This document shows positions 7,483 to 19,482 of a stretch of 64,000 nucleotides of DNA, piece by piece; position 1 is the first letter of the stretch, and each line of letters opens with the position of its first letter. The stretch lies in contig NZ_CP049257.1 in the NCBI RefSeq assembly GCF_011046535.1, positions 4,278,001 through 4,342,000 of the forward strand. The letters run 5' to 3'. Below the pieces are notes generated by a model. The model was not told where the DNA came from and made no database searches. It saw only the letters and a program-made list of their open reading frames with translations. The position numbers and the translations under genes are program-made. This DNA is from Nocardioides anomalus. GTDB taxonomy: Bacteria; Actinomycetota; Actinomycetes; Propionibacteriales; Nocardioidaceae.

Positions 7483-8609
7483 GCCGTGGCCCCTCCCTCG
7501 ATCGCGGCTCTGGTGGGTTCGTGCCGGATCGCGCCGTCGTGCGTCACGCACGAGCCGACCACGATCTCGTCCTCGAAGTCCGGCGCGAACGCCCCGTCCT
7601 TCGTCATGAGCGTGAGCAGGTTGACCACGTTCTGCGCGTAGAGCCGGGACGCCGGGCCGGGCATCGACGACGGCACGTTCTTGCCGCCCCACACCGAGGC
7701 GTTGCCGATCCGCACGACCTCGCCGGCCACCGCGCCCTCGACGTTGCCCCCGGACTCCGCGGCCAGGTCCACCACGACCGAGCCGGGCTTCATCGCCTCG
7801 ACCATCGCGGCGGTGACCAGGCGGGGTGCGGTGCGGCCCGGCACGGCGGCCGTGGTGATGAGCGCGTCCGCGGCGGCGACGTACGGCGCGAGCAGCTCCA
7901 TCTGCCGGGCGGCGCGGTCCTCGGTCATCTCGCGGGCGTAGCCGCCCGCGCCCTCGAGCGTCTCCAGCTCAAGCTCGATGGCCTTGGCGCCCATCGACCG
8001 GATCTCCTCGGCGGCGGCCGCGCGGACGTCGTAGGCGCGGACGACGGCGCCGAGCCGCTTGCACGTCGCGATGGTCTGCAGCCCGGCCACGCCCGCGCCG
8101 AGCACGACGACCTCGGCCGGCTGGACGGTGCCGGCCGCGGTCATGTTGAGGGGGAAGAAGCGGCGCAGCATCCCGGCGGCGACGACCGCGCACCGGTAGC
8201 CGCTGACCAGCGCCTGCGACGACAGGGCGTCCATCGACTGCGCGCGGGAGATGCGCGGCACCAGCTCCATGGCGAACGCCGTCGCGCCGACGTCACGCAG
8301 GTCGACGACCAGCCCCCGCTCCTGGTTGACCGGCAGGAAGCTGATGGTCGCGGCCCCGCGCCGGAGCCGGCGCACGGTGCTGGGGTCCAGCGGCTGGACG
8401 GACAGGACGACGTCGGCGGTCGAGACCGCGTCGGCGTCGACGGCGGCCCCGGCCTCGGCGTACTCCTCGTCGGCGAGCAGCGCGTGCCGCCCGGCGTCGG
8501 GCTCGACCGCGACCTCGTAGCCGAGCGCGGTGAGCTTGCCCACCAGCTCGGGCACCAGCGCGACCCGCGTCTCGCCCTCGCGGGTCTCCCGGACCACGGC
8601 GATCTTCAC
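7479..8609 (-). CDS. pntAA: NAD(P) transhydrogenase subunit alpha part 1 (PntAA, NAD-binding)
   Basis: This 376-residue cytosolic dI domain is related to alanine dehydrogenase. The N-terminus (KIAVVRETREGETRVALVP) is the family signature. VVVLGAGVAGLQTIATCKRLGA forms the NAD-binding Rossmann turn, and a RDQ-loop-like sequence (RISRAQSMDALSSQ) is present. It lacks membrane spans, which are supplied by the separate pntAB gene, so the enzyme is the three-polypeptide form. First gene of the operon; start ATG at 8609. The next gene upstream (MFS) ends at 8652 on the same strand, so co-transcription with it is possible. Confidence 0.95.
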   Translation of the reverse strand: MKIAVVRETREGETRVALVPELVGKLTALGYEVAVEPDAGRHALLADEEYAEAGAAVDADAVSTADVVLSVQPLDPSTVRRLRRGAATISFLPVNQERGLVVDLRDVGATAFAMELVPRISRAQSMDALSSQALVSGYRCAVVAAGMLRRFFPLNMTAAGTVQPAEVVVLGAGVAGLQTIATCKRLGAVVRAYDVRAAAAEEIRSMGAKAIELELETLEGAGGYAREMTEDRAARQMELLAPYVAAADALITTAAVPGRTAPRLVTAAMVEAMKPGSVVVDLAAESGGNVEGAVAGEVVRIGNASVWGGKNVPSSMPGPASRLYAQNVVNLLTLMTKDGAFAPDFEDEIVVGSCVTHDGAIRHEPTRAAIEGGATA

Positions 8610-8651
8610 GCGCCGGACCCTACCGACTCCCGGCCCTCGGGCGGCTGAGGC

Positions 8652-9770
8652 TCATCTCACAACGGCCCGCGTCCCGGCCAGCGCGACCAGGCACAGCACC
8701 GGTACGACGAGCAGCCCGGTCCGCAGGTCCGCCACCTGGGCGACGACCCCGGCCGTCAGCGGTCCGACCACCTGACCGACCGCGGCCACGGCGAGCACCT
8801 GGCCCACCGCCTCGTCGGCCCTGAGCGGGCTCGCCTGCACGTGCAGCGACGACGTCAGCGGGAACGTCGCGCCCATCCCGACGCCAACCACGACGATGCC
8901 GAGGCCGGCCACCAGGGCCCCCGGCGCGAGGAGCAGGAGCGGCGTCCCGGCCACACTCAGCAGGAGCGCCGCCACCAGCAACGGCGCCGCTCCCCAGCGC
9001 CGGGCCAGCGCGCTGACCAGGAGCCGCCCGAGCAGCGCGGCGGCGTACAGCAGGCTGACCATCGTCGCCGCGAGGTCGCGGCCCAGCCCGACCTCGTCGT
9101 CGAGGTAGCTGGCCAGCCAGAAGGTCAGCGAGAACTCCAGCGCCACGACGGCCACGACGACCAGCAGCGTTGCCTGGCGCCACCCGCGGGCGGCCGGGGC
9201 GGCCGGTCGGGCCTCGACCGGCAGGGGCGTGAGCGCCGCGGTGAGCGCGGTCGCGGCGACCAGCACCGCCCCGACGAGGAACATCCCCCGCCAGGTCAGC
9301 GCGGTCCCGGCGACCGCCCCGATGAGCAGCGGGGTGAGGATCCCGGCCAGGCTGACCCAGACCTCGCCCTCGCTCATCGCCACCGTGCGGTGCTCACGGT
9401 GCAGGTCGGCGAGGAGGGCCCACACCCGGATGAGCGCCGACGTGCCGGCCAGGCTGACGACGAAGGCCGCCGCCACCGTCAACACCGGCGTCCCGCCGTA
9501 CGCGATGCCGAGGCTGGCCACCGCGGCCACGAGCAGACCCACGGCGATGCCCCGGCGGCGCGAGAGCCGCCGGCTCGTCGCCGCGGTGAGCAGACCGGCG
9601 CAGCCACCCCCGACGGCGTAGCCCACCTGGTGGATCGACGCGGTCAGGTAGCCGATGCCCTCCTCGGCGCGCAGGTAGGGCAGCGCCGGACCGAGCGCCG
9701 CGTTGAGCACCCCGAAGCCGAACAGACAGCCGAACGCCACCCACGTCGTGCGGTCGCGGCGGTAGGGCAC
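8652..9770 (-). CDS. MFS transporter
   Basis: This 372-residue integral membrane protein of the major facilitator superfamily has about 11-12 hydrophobic segments. After TM2 it carries a basic loop (SRRLSRRRG) in the place of the MFS motif A loop. The fold repeats in the second half (GRLLVSALARRWG). It is shorter than the drug exporters at 11.1 and 46.1 kb and shows no substrate-specific motif I recognise. The start is GTG at 9770, 4 nt after the thpR stop, so it is probably the third gene of a VIT1-thpR-MFS transcript. Confidence 0.85.
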   Translation of the reverse strand: MPYRRDRTTWVAFGCLFGFGVLNAALGPALPYLRAEEGIGYLTASIHQVGYAVGGGCAGLLTAATSRRLSRRRGIAVGLLVAAVASLGIAYGGTPVLTVAAAFVVSLAGTSALIRVWALLADLHREHRTVAMSEGEVWVSLAGILTPLLIGAVAGTALTWRGMFLVGAVLVAATALTAALTPLPVEARPAAPAARGWRQATLLVVVAVVALEFSLTFWLASYLDDEVGLGRDLAATMVSLLYAAALLGRLLVSALARRWGAAPLLVAALLLSVAGTPLLLLAPGALVAGLGIVVVGVGMGATFPLTSSLHVQASPLRADEAVGQVLAVAAVGQVVGPLTAGVVAQVADLRTGLLVVPVLCLVALAGTRAVVR

Positions 9771-9774
9771 CGGG

Positions 9775-10347
9775 TCAGGTACCCGGCGTCAGCGCGAAGG
9801 TCTCGACCACCTGGTGGCGCGGCCGACCGCGGGCGCCCTCGCCGAGGTACGACGCCACGAGGGCCATCTCCTCGGCCACCCACGCCGGCCCGCGGTAGGT
9901 GTCGAGCAGCCGGACCCAGGCGCTCACGTCGTGCGGCGCGCGCGTCCGCGCGACCGTCAGGTGCGGGCGGAAGCGCGTCCCGTCGACCGGTACGCCGGCC
10001 CGGTTGGCCGCCGCCCGGCAGCCGGTCGCGAGCCGGTCCAGCTCGGTGCGCCCGTCCTCCTCGAGCTGCAGGCCCGCCCACACCACGCGGGCGCGCGCGG
10101 CGTCGGGGAAGGCGCCGCCCCCGGCGATCGCGGTCGGGAACGCCGTCCGCTTCGCCGCGGCCCGGCCGAGGCGCTCGACGAGGTCGTCCAGCCTGCGGTC
10201 CGGCACGTCACCCAGGAACGCCAGCGTGGCGTGCACCTGGTCGGCCTGGACCCAGCGCAGGTCGCCGACCTCGCGGCGCACCTCGAGGAAGGTGTCGAGG
10301 TCCTCGAGCGCCTCGACGGGCGGCACCAGCGCGACGAACGCCCGCAT
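9775..10347 (-). CDS. thpR: RNA 2',3'-cyclic phosphodiesterase (ThpR / 2H phosphoesterase)
   Basis: This 190-residue cytosolic enzyme has the two catalytic His-x-Thr motifs of 2H phosphoesterases: HATLAFLG near residue 39 and HLTVAR near residue 129. Members open 2',3'-cyclic phosphates on RNA ends and were first described as 2'-5' RNA ligases. The N-terminus MRAFVALVPP is typical. It starts with ATG directly abutting the stop of the VIT1 gene (TGAATG). Confidence 0.92.
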   Translation of the reverse strand: MRAFVALVPPVEALEDLDTFLEVRREVGDLRWVQADQVHATLAFLGDVPDRRLDDLVERLGRAAAKRTAFPTAIAGGGAFPDAARARVVWAGLQLEEDGRTELDRLATGCRAAANRAGVPVDGTRFRPHLTVARTRAPHDVSAWVRLLDTYRGPAWVAEEMALVASYLGEGARGRPRHQVVETFALTPGT

Positions 10348-11091
10348 TCAGATGTGCGTGCCCAGCGCGGTGCCGATCGCGAAGGTGACGGCCATGGCGA
10401 AGAGCCCGCCGAGCACGTTGCGCGTCACGGCCCGGCCCCACGGCCCGTAGCCGAAGCGCGCGCTGGCCCAGCCGGTGACGCCGAGCGCGGCGGTCACCGA
10501 CAGCACGGTGACCACGATGCGCAGCGTCGGGCCGAACAGCGTGATGGTCAGCAGCGGCAGGACGGCGCCGACGGTGAAGGCGACCATCGAGGCGAGCGCG
10601 GCGTTCCAGGGGCTGGTGATGTCGTCGGGGTCGATGCCCAGCTCGGCCTCGGCGTGCGCGCCGAGCGCGTCGTGTGCGGTGAGCTGCCTGGCCACCTCGA
10701 GGGCGAGGTCCTCGGTGAGCCCCTTCTCGACGTACAGCCCCGCGAGCTCCTCGAGCTCCTCCTCGGGCTCCTCGCGCAGCTCGCGGCGCTCCTTGTCGAG
10801 CAGGGCGAGCTCGGAGTCCTTCTGGGTGCTGACCGAGACGTACTCCCCGGCCGCCATGCTCAGCGCGCCCGCGGCGAGCCCGGCCACGCCCGCCACCAGG
10901 ATCGTGCCGCGGTCGGTGGTGGCGCCGGCCACGCCCATGACGATGCCGGCGGTGGACACGATGCCGTCGTTGGCGCCGAGCACCCCGGCACGCAGCCAGT
11001 TGAGCCGGTTGTTGAGCCCGCCCGCGTGGGGCTCGTCCTCGTGGGGGCGCGCGTGCAGGTCGGACACGTCGACCTCGTCGGGCAGGGTCAT
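10348..11091 (-). CDS. VIT1/CCC1 family transporter (iron/manganese)
   Basis: This 247-residue membrane protein carries family marks: NWLRAGVLGANDGIVSTAG in the first span, AAGEYVSVSTQKDSE at the end of the second, a cytosolic acidic helical metal-binding domain rich in Glu (REEPEEELEELAGLY), and three C-terminal spans. Relatives move Fe2+ or Mn2+ out of the cytosol, as the vacuolar CCC1/VIT1 proteins do. It is the first gene of a set with thpR and an MFS gene. About 50 nt separates it from the upstream drug exporter on the same strand. Confidence 0.92.
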   Translation of the reverse strand: MTLPDEVDVSDLHARPHEDEPHAGGLNNRLNWLRAGVLGANDGIVSTAGIVMGVAGATTDRGTILVAGVAGLAAGALSMAAGEYVSVSTQKDSELALLDKERRELREEPEEELEELAGLYVEKGLTEDLALEVARQLTAHDALGAHAEAELGIDPDDITSPWNAALASMVAFTVGAVLPLLTITLFGPTLRIVVTVLSVTAALGVTGWASARFGYGPWGRAVTRNVLGGLFAMAVTFAIGTALGTHI

Positions 11092-11143
11092 GGCCGCATG
11101 GTGACCGCCGCGGCGGTACGCCGCAACGAAGGCCAGGCTGGGC

Positions 11144-12622
11144 TCATCCGGCCCGCTCGACCCGCCGCGGCACGAGGAGGCTGACCGCGACGAGGGCGAC
11201 CGCGACGATGGCCGACCACACGAACGTCGTGTGGATGGACGGCTCCAGCACGCTCGCCGAGAGGTGCTCGAGGTCCTGGGTCGCGTGGCCGAGCCGGTCG
11301 GTGATCTGAGCGTTGACCAGGGCGCCGAAGACCGCGACGCCGACGGCGCTGCCCACCGAGCGCGCGAACATGGTCGCGCCGGTGGTGACGCCGCGCGACT
11401 GCCAGTCGACGGCCGACTGCGCGAGGATCACGGCCGGTGCGGCGGCGAAGCCGAACCCGAAGCCCATGACGAAGCACGGCACCGCGACGTACCAGAGCGA
11501 GCTGTGAGCGTCGATCGGGAGCAGCAGCAGCGTCCCGATCAAGGCGATGACCGCGCCGATGACGATCGTGGCCCGGAAGCCGATGGTCAGGTAGAGCCGT
11601 CCGGCGTTGGAGGCCGCGAGCGGCCAGCCCAGGGTCAGGGCGGCCAGGGCGAAGCCCGAGGTGACCGCGCCGTGGCCGAGCACGGTCTGGGCGAAGAGCG
11701 GGATGTAGGTCGTGAGCCCCATGAGCAGCACGCCGATGACCAGCGAGACCAGGATCGCGGACAGGATCACGCGCTGCCGGAAGACCCACAGGGGCAGCAC
11801 CGGCTCGGCGGCGCGGGTCTGCACCAGCACGAAGCCGGCCAGCAGGGCGACCGCGACCGCGAAGAGCACGATGCTCGTGCCGGAGGTCCACCCCCACTCG
11901 ACCCCGCCCTCGAGCAGGGCCAGCAGGAGCAGCACCCCGCCGCCCGTCAGCATCGTCGCGCCGAGGAGGTCGAAGCGGTGGTGGGCCCGCTCGACGCGCT
12001 CCTCGAAGCGGCGCCACAGCATGAACGCCGCCGCCGCCCCGATGGGCAGGTTGACGAAGAAGATCCAGCGCCAGGAGACGTAGTCGGCGAAGACGCCGCC
12101 GAGGGTGGGCCCGACCACCGCGGCGATGGCCCACACGCTGGCCAGGTAGCCCTGGACCTTGGCCCGCTCCTCGAGGGAGTAGATGTCGCCGACGATCGTC
12201 ATGGAGATCGGCATGACCGCACCGGCGCCCAGCCCCTGCACGGCGCGGAAGACGATCAGGCTGAGCATGCTCCAGCCGAACCCGCACAGCAGCGAGCCCA
12301 GGAGGAAGAGCCCGACGCCGATGAGCATCATCGGCTTGCGGCCGTACTGGTCGGCCAGCTTGGAGTAGAGCGGCACCGACACCGCCTGGCCGAGCAGGTA
12401 GACCGAGAACAGCCACGGGAACTGCGTGAAGCCGCCGAGGTCGTCGACCACCGACGGCACCGCGGTGGCCAGGATCGTGGAGTCGATCGCCACCAGACCG
12501 ACGCTCAGCATCACCGCGAGCAGGATCGGACCGCGCTCGCTGCGCAGCCCCACGTCGGCACGGCTGACGGCAGGCGTCGTACTGGTCACGTACGGCGCCA
12601 ACCCGTTGCCGTCGTCATCCAT
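11144..12622 (-). CDS. MFS transporter, DHA2 family (14-TM drug exporter)
   Basis: This 492-residue membrane protein has about 14 spans. It has motif A-like LADQYGRKPMMLIG after TM2, the TM5 motif C-like sequence AIAAVVGPTLGGVFADYVSWRWIF, then NLPIGAAAAF, all typical of EmrB/QacA-like proton-coupled multidrug exporters. VDWQSRGVTTGATMFARSVGSAVG in the second half is also a DHA2 mark. It starts with ATG at 12622. No TetR-type regulator sits beside it. The pseudogene at 67-590 is a remnant of the same superfamily subgroup but clearly a different gene. Confidence 0.92.
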   Translation of the reverse strand: MDDDGNGLAPYVTSTTPAVSRADVGLRSERGPILLAVMLSVGLVAIDSTILATAVPSVVDDLGGFTQFPWLFSVYLLGQAVSVPLYSKLADQYGRKPMMLIGVGLFLLGSLLCGFGWSMLSLIVFRAVQGLGAGAVMPISMTIVGDIYSLEERAKVQGYLASVWAIAAVVGPTLGGVFADYVSWRWIFFVNLPIGAAAAFMLWRRFEERVERAHHRFDLLGATMLTGGGVLLLLALLEGGVEWGWTSGTSIVLFAVAVALLAGFVLVQTRAAEPVLPLWVFRQRVILSAILVSLVIGVLLMGLTTYIPLFAQTVLGHGAVTSGFALAALTLGWPLAASNAGRLYLTIGFRATIVIGAVIALIGTLLLLPIDAHSSLWYVAVPCFVMGFGFGFAAAPAVILAQSAVDWQSRGVTTGATMFARSVGSAVGVAVFGALVNAQITDRLGHATQDLEHLSASVLEPSIHTTFVWSAIVAVALVAVSLLVPRRVERAG

Positions 12623-12652
12623 TCCCCGCCGCGGGCGGGACCGGGAGGGGCG

Positions 12653-13075
12653 TCAGCCGGCCAGCACGATCGACAGCGACGCGGACTTGGCGGCGATGCA
12701 GGCGTCGGTCGCCGGGACGGCGACCTGGTAGCGCGCCTTCTTGTTGACCACCGTCTTGAACTTGTAGTTGCCGCTGCCGTCGGTCGTGACCTGGTCCAGG
12801 GCGTGGTAGACCGCGCCCTTGGTCGAGCGCTCGAGGGTGACCTCGACGCCCCCCGAGCAGGCCGGCGCGTCCGGAGCGACCAGGGCGCCGGAGAAGGCCA
12901 CCTTCTTGCCCTTGCGGACCGCCTTCTTGCTGAACTTGATGGTGAGGTAGCGCTGCGCCGGCTCCAGGGCCCGCACCCCGGTGGGCGCGGCGTCGTCGGC
13001 CGGCGCGGCGGACGTCGGGCCGGACAGGAGGACGGGGGCGGCGAGCCCGACGAGGGCGAGCGCGAGACGCGGCAT
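12653..13075 (-). CDS. Small secreted protein with Ig-like fold
   Basis: This 140-residue protein starts MPRLALALVGLAAP with a Sec signal peptide ending near SAA/APA (residues 1-24). The mature part has short beta strands separated by Lys-rich turns (LTIKFSKKAVRKGKKVAFSG) and a paired Cys (PACSGG and TDACIA). GSGNYKFKT resembles the Ig-like repeats of actinobacterial surface proteins (carboxypeptidase-regulatory-like / Big domains). The function is unknown. A GTG at 13087 is an alternative start. It is divergent from glgX; the 110 bases between must hold both promoters. Confidence 0.65.
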   Translation of the reverse strand: MPRLALALVGLAAPVLLSGPTSAAPADDAAPTGVRALEPAQRYLTIKFSKKAVRKGKKVAFSGALVAPDAPACSGGVEVTLERSTKGAVYHALDQVTTDGSGNYKFKTVVNKKARYQVAVPATDACIAAKSASLSIVLAG

Positions 13076-13189
13076 GAGGGAGGTCACGCCGCAGACGGTA
13101 TGCGATCTCTTCTGGCGCCGCTGGAAGGCCGAGGGATCGGGTACTCCCGGGTCCTGCCCCGCCCGCTGCGTCACCCATAGGAGTGTGCT

Positions 13190-15435
<2,246 letters not shown>

Positions 15436-15453
15436 CGGGGTACCTGCACCGCC

Positions 15454-17688
15454 GTGACCCGCACACCACGCAGCACCTACCGGCTCCAGCTCACCTCGTC
15501 GTTCGACCTGCACGAGGCGGCCCGGCGTCTGCCCTACCTGCACGACCTGGGGGTGGACTGGGTCTACCTCTCGCCCATCCTGACCGCCGAGGACGGCAGC
15601 GAGCACGGCTACGACGTGCGCACCCACGAGAGCGTCGACGCCTCGCGTGGGGGCGCCGACGGGCTGGCCGCGCTCTCCGCGGAGGCGCGGCGGCTCGGGA
15701 TGGGGGTGCTGGTCGACATCGTCCCCAACCACGTCGGCGTGGCCGCCCCGGCGCCCGGCACCTGGTGGTGGGACGTGCTCGAGCACGGCCGCTCGTCCCG
15801 CTTCGCGTCGTACTTCGACATCGACTGGGAGGCCGGCGGCGACAAGGTGCTGCTCCCGGTCGTGGGCTCGGACGACTTCGGCTCGATCTCCGTCGACGCC
15901 TCCCGGCGCGAGGTGGTCTACCACGACCTGCGGCTGCCGATGGCGCCCGACACCTCGACGCTGGAGGAGCAGCACTACGAGCTGGCGGACTGGCGGCGCG
16001 GGGACACCGACCTCAACTACCGCCGCTTCTTCACCGTGACGACCCTGGCCGGCGTACGCGTGGAGGAGCGGGAGGTCTTCGACGCCTCGCACCGCGAGAT
16101 CGGCCGGTGGTTCTCCGAGGGGCTGGTCGACGGCTTGCGCGTCGACCACCCCGACGGGCTGCGCGACCCCGGTCGCTACCTCGCCGACCTGGCCACGCTG
16201 ACCGACGGGTCCTACGTCCTGGTCGAGAAGATCCTCGAGCCCGGCGAGTCGCTGCCCGCCTCCTGGGCGACCGCAGGCACGACGGGGTACGACGTGCTCG
16301 CGCTGGTCGACCGGGTGCTCACCGACCCGGCCGGCGAGGCGCCGCTCGCGGCGCTGGACGACGCCGACTACGTGGCGATGGTCCACGACACCAAGCGGGC
16401 GGTGGCCGACGGCTCGCTCCAGGCCGAGGTCCGGCGCATCGTGCGCGAGCTGCCGACCCTCGAGCCGTCCACCGACGAGCTGCGCGACGCGGTGGCCGAG
16501 GTGCTGGCCTGCTTCCCGGTGTACCGCTCCTACCTGCCGGAGGGTCGTGAGCACCTCACCGCGGCGGTGGGCGCCGCGCGCTCGCACCGGCCGGACCTGT
16601 CGCCCGTCCTCGACGTGCTCGAGCCGGTGCTGGCCGATCCGGACCAGCCCGCGGCGCAGCGCTTCCAGCAGACCAGCGGCATGGTGATGGCCAAGGGCGT
16701 GGAGGACTGCGCGTTCTACCGCTACTCGCGGCTGACCTCGCTCAACGAGGTCGGCGGCGACCCGGCCGTCTTCTCGCTGCCGGTGGCCGAGTTCCACGAG
16801 GCCATGCAGCGGCGGCAGGCGGAGTGGCCGGACGCGATGACCACCCTGTCCACCCACGACACCAAGCGCAGCGAGGACGTCCGCGCGCGGATCACGGTGC
16901 TGGCCGAGGCGCCCGGCGCGTGGCAGGAGGCGCTGGGCGGCCTGCTCGACGCCGCCCCCGTGCCGGACCGGGCCTTCGGCAACCTGCTCTGGCAGGCGGC
17001 GTACGGCGCGTGGCCGATCACCCGCGAGCGCCTGCACGCCTACGCCGAGAAGGCAATGCGCGAGGCCGGCGACCACACCACGTGGACCGACCCCGACGAG
17101 GCCTACGAGCAGGCCGTGCACGCGGCCGTCGACGCGGCGTACGACGACGAGCGCGTGCGCACGGTCCTCGAGCAGCTCGACACCGAGCTGGCCGAGGCCG
17201 GTCGGACCAACGCGCTGGCCGCCAAGCTGCTGGCGCTGACCCTGCCGGGTGTGCCCGACGTCTACCAGGGCAGCGAGCTCGGCGACCTGAGCCTGGTCGA
17301 CCCCGACAACCGGCGTCCGGTGGACTTCGATGCGGCCGCTGCGTCCCTGGCCGACGGCTCCAACGACAAGCAGCGGATCACCGCCCGCGCCCTGCGGCTG
17401 CGGCGGGACCGGCCCGAGCTGTTCACCTCCTACACGCCACTGGTGGCCGAGGGCCCGGCCGCCGAGCACGTCCTGGCCTACGACCGCGGTGGCGCGGTGG
17501 CCGTGGTGACCCGGCTGCCTCTCGGGCTCGCGGCCCGGGGCGGGTGGGGCGAGACGTCGCTGCGGCTGCCGGACGGGACGGTGCGGCTGGTCTCCGAGCT
17601 GCTGGGCGGCGACCCGGTGGCGCTGCTGGCACCCGAGCCGGACCCCGGCACCGGTGTCCCCGGATCATCCACAGGAGCGGAGTCATGA
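15454..17688 (+). CDS. treY: Malto-oligosyltrehalose synthase TreY
   Basis: This 744-residue GH13 enzyme (GH13_26) converts the reducing end of a maltodextrin to a trehalosyl unit by intramolecular transglycosylation. N-terminal [36 protein letters not shown] is the family signature. [11 protein letters not shown] carries the nucleophile Asp and [10 protein letters not shown] the acid Glu; [15 protein letters not shown] follows. The length fits TreY. It starts with GTG 18 nt after glgX and overlaps treZ (TGA within ATGA at 17685-17688), so the three are one operon. Confidence 0.96.
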   Translation: MTRTPRSTYRLQLTSSFDLHEAARRLPYLHDLGVDWVYLSPILTAEDGSEHGYDVRTHESVDASRGGADGLAALSAEARRLGMGVLVDIVPNHVGVAAPAPGTWWWDVLEHGRSSRFASYFDIDWEAGGDKVLLPVVGSDDFGSISVDASRREVVYHDLRLPMAPDTSTLEEQHYELADWRRGDTDLNYRRFFTVTTLAGVRVEEREVFDASHREIGRWFSEGLVDGLRVDHPDGLRDPGRYLADLATLTDGSYVLVEKILEPGESLPASWATAGTTGYDVLALVDRVLTDPAGEAPLAALDDADYVAMVHDTKRAVADGSLQAEVRRIVRELPTLEPSTDELRDAVAEVLACFPVYRSYLPEGREHLTAAVGAARSHRPDLSPVLDVLEPVLADPDQPAAQRFQQTSGMVMAKGVEDCAFYRYSRLTSLNEVGGDPAVFSLPVAEFHEAMQRRQAEWPDAMTTLSTHDTKRSEDVRARITVLAEAPGAWQEALGGLLDAAPVPDRAFGNLLWQAAYGAWPITRERLHAYAEKAMREAGDHTTWTDPDEAYEQAVHAAVDAAYDDERVRTVLEQLDTELAEAGRTNALAAKLLALTLPGVPDVYQGSELGDLSLVDPDNRRPVDFDAAAASLADGSNDKQRITARALRLRRDRPELFTSYTPLVAEGPAAEHVLAYDRGGAVAVVTRLPLGLAARGGWGETSLRLPDGTVRLVSELLGGDPVALLAPEPDPGTGVPGSSTGAES

Positions 17689-19460
17689 GCGGTTCTCCCC
17701 AGCGCGGTCCCTTCGACGTCTGGGCGCCGCGCGCCGAGCGCATCCTGTTGCAGGTGGACAGCGCGACTGTCCCGATGCTCCGCGGCCCCGGCGACTGGTG
17801 GGCGCCGAGCGACCTGGACCTGAGCGACCTGCGAGAGGAGACCGACTACGGCTACCTGATCGACGACACGGACACGCCTCGACCCGACCCGCGGTCGCGG
17901 CGTCAGCCGGCGGGCGTCCACCAGCGCTCGCGAACCTTCGACCCGTCCCGCTTCGCCTGGACCGACCAGGCCTGGACCGGCCGGCAGCTGGCCGGTGCGG
18001 TGGTCTACGAGCTCCACGTCGGGACGTTCACGCCCGAGGGCACCTTCGACGCCGCGCTCGGCAGGCTCGACCACCTGCGCGACATCGGGGTGGACTTCGT
18101 CGAGCTGATGCCGGTCAACGCCGTCAACGGTGACCACAACTGGGGCTACGACGGCGTCCTCTGGTACGCCGTGCACGAGCCGTACGGCGGCCCGGAGGGC
18201 TACCAGCGCTTCGTCGACGGCTGCCACGCGGCCGGGCTCGGCGTGATCCAGGACGTGGTCTACAACCACCTCGGTCCCTCGGGGAACTACCTGCCCGAGT
18301 TCGGCCCCTACCTCAAGGAGGGGGCCAACACCTGGGGCGACCTCATCAACCTCGACGGCGAGGGCTCGGCGGAGGTCCGCCGCTACATCATCGACAACGC
18401 GCTGATGTGGCTCGGCGACTACCACGTCGACGGGCTGCGGCTCGACGCCGTGCACGCGCTGGAGGACTCCTCCGACCCGCACCTGCTCGAGGAGCTGGCC
18501 GTGGAGGTCGCGTCGCTCTCGGCGCACGTGCGCCGGCCGTTGACGCTGATCGCCGAGTCCGACCTCAACGACCCGGTGATGGTGACGCCGCGCGAGGCGG
18601 GCGGCTACGGGCTGGACGCCCAGTGGAGCGACGACTTCCACCACGCGGTGCACGTGGCGCTGACGCGGGAGACGGCGGGCTACTACGCCGACTTCGAGCC
18701 GCTCGGCGCGCTGGCCAAGGTGTGCGAGCGCGGGTTCTTCCACGACGGGACGTACTCGTCGTTCCGCGGTCGCGACCACGGCGCGCCGATCGACACCCGG
18801 GCGATGCCGACCTGGCGGCTGGTCGTGGCCAGCCAGAACCACGACCAGATCGGCAACCGGGCGGCCGGCGACCGGCTGAGCGACCACCTGGACGACGACC
18901 AGCTCGCGTGCGCCGCGCTGCTCACGCTGTGCGGGCCGTTCACGCCGATGCTGTTCCAGGGCGAGGAGTGGGCGGCGTCGACGCCGTTCCAGTTCTTCAC
19001 CTCCCACCCGGAGCCGGAGCTGGGCCGGGCGGTGGCCGAGGGCCGGACCCGGGAGTTCGCCGAGCACGGCTGGGACCCCGAAGCGGTGCCCGACCCGCAG
19101 GACCCGGCGACCTTCGAGCGCTCCAAGCTGGACTGGTCAGAGCGCGAGGGCGAGCGGGGCCGGCGGATGCTCGGCATCTACCGCGAGCTGGCGCGGCTGC
19201 GCCGCGAGCTGCCGGAGCTGACCGACCCGTCGTTCACCCATGTGCGGTGCCGGGCCGACGAGGAGGCGCGCTTCTTCACCATGGAGCGTGACGAGGTCAC
19301 GGTCCTGGTGAACTTCGGCGACCAGCCGATGGCCGCCGAGATCGGGGCGGCCGAGCTGCTCTTCGAGACCGAGTCCGGGGTGGAGCTGTCCGGTGGGGTG
19401 CTGACGCTGCCGGCGCACGCCGGTGCGCTGGTGCGGCCGACCCCTGCGGTCGGCCGCTGA
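17685..19460 (+). CDS. treZ: Malto-oligosyltrehalose trehalohydrolase TreZ
   Basis: This 591-residue GH13 enzyme (GH13_10) cleaves trehalose from the maltooligosyl-trehalose made by TreY. An N-terminal CBM48-like beta domain ([16 protein letters not shown]) precedes the barrel with [27 protein letters not shown], the nucleophile in [11 protein letters not shown], the acid Glu in LIAESDLND, and [15 protein letters not shown], which is strongly TreZ-like. It starts with ATG at 17685 overlapping the treY stop. The last codons contain a perfect 10-bp hairpin, annotated separately. Confidence 0.96.
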   Translation: MSGSPQRGPFDVWAPRAERILLQVDSATVPMLRGPGDWWAPSDLDLSDLREETDYGYLIDDTDTPRPDPRSRRQPAGVHQRSRTFDPSRFAWTDQAWTGRQLAGAVVYELHVGTFTPEGTFDAALGRLDHLRDIGVDFVELMPVNAVNGDHNWGYDGVLWYAVHEPYGGPEGYQRFVDGCHAAGLGVIQDVVYNHLGPSGNYLPEFGPYLKEGANTWGDLINLDGEGSAEVRRYIIDNALMWLGDYHVDGLRLDAVHALEDSSDPHLLEELAVEVASLSAHVRRPLTLIAESDLNDPVMVTPREAGGYGLDAQWSDDFHHAVHVALTRETAGYYADFEPLGALAKVCERGFFHDGTYSSFRGRDHGAPIDTRAMPTWRLVVASQNHDQIGNRAAGDRLSDHLDDDQLACAALLTLCGPFTPMLFQGEEWAASTPFQFFTSHPEPELGRAVAEGRTREFAEHGWDPEAVPDPQDPATFERSKLDWSEREGERGRRMLGIYRELARLRRELPELTDPSFTHVRCRADEEARFFTMERDEVTVLVNFGDQPMAAEIGAAELLFETESGVELSGGVLTLPAHAGALVRPTPAVGR

Positions 19461-19482
19461 GCCTCAGCCGAGCTGGCTGAGG
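19433..19482. terminator. Double hairpin terminating treZ and the convergent lipoprotein gene
   Basis: There are two adjacent perfect stems. Bases 19433-19442 pair with 19448-19457 (10 bp, 5-nt loop) inside the final treZ codons. Bases 19462-19469 (cctcagcc) pair with 19475-19482 (8 bp, 5-nt loop) at the end of the opposing lipoprotein gene. With only 3 nt between the two stop codons, these probably work as a bidirectional terminator. No long U-tract is present. Confidence 0.6.
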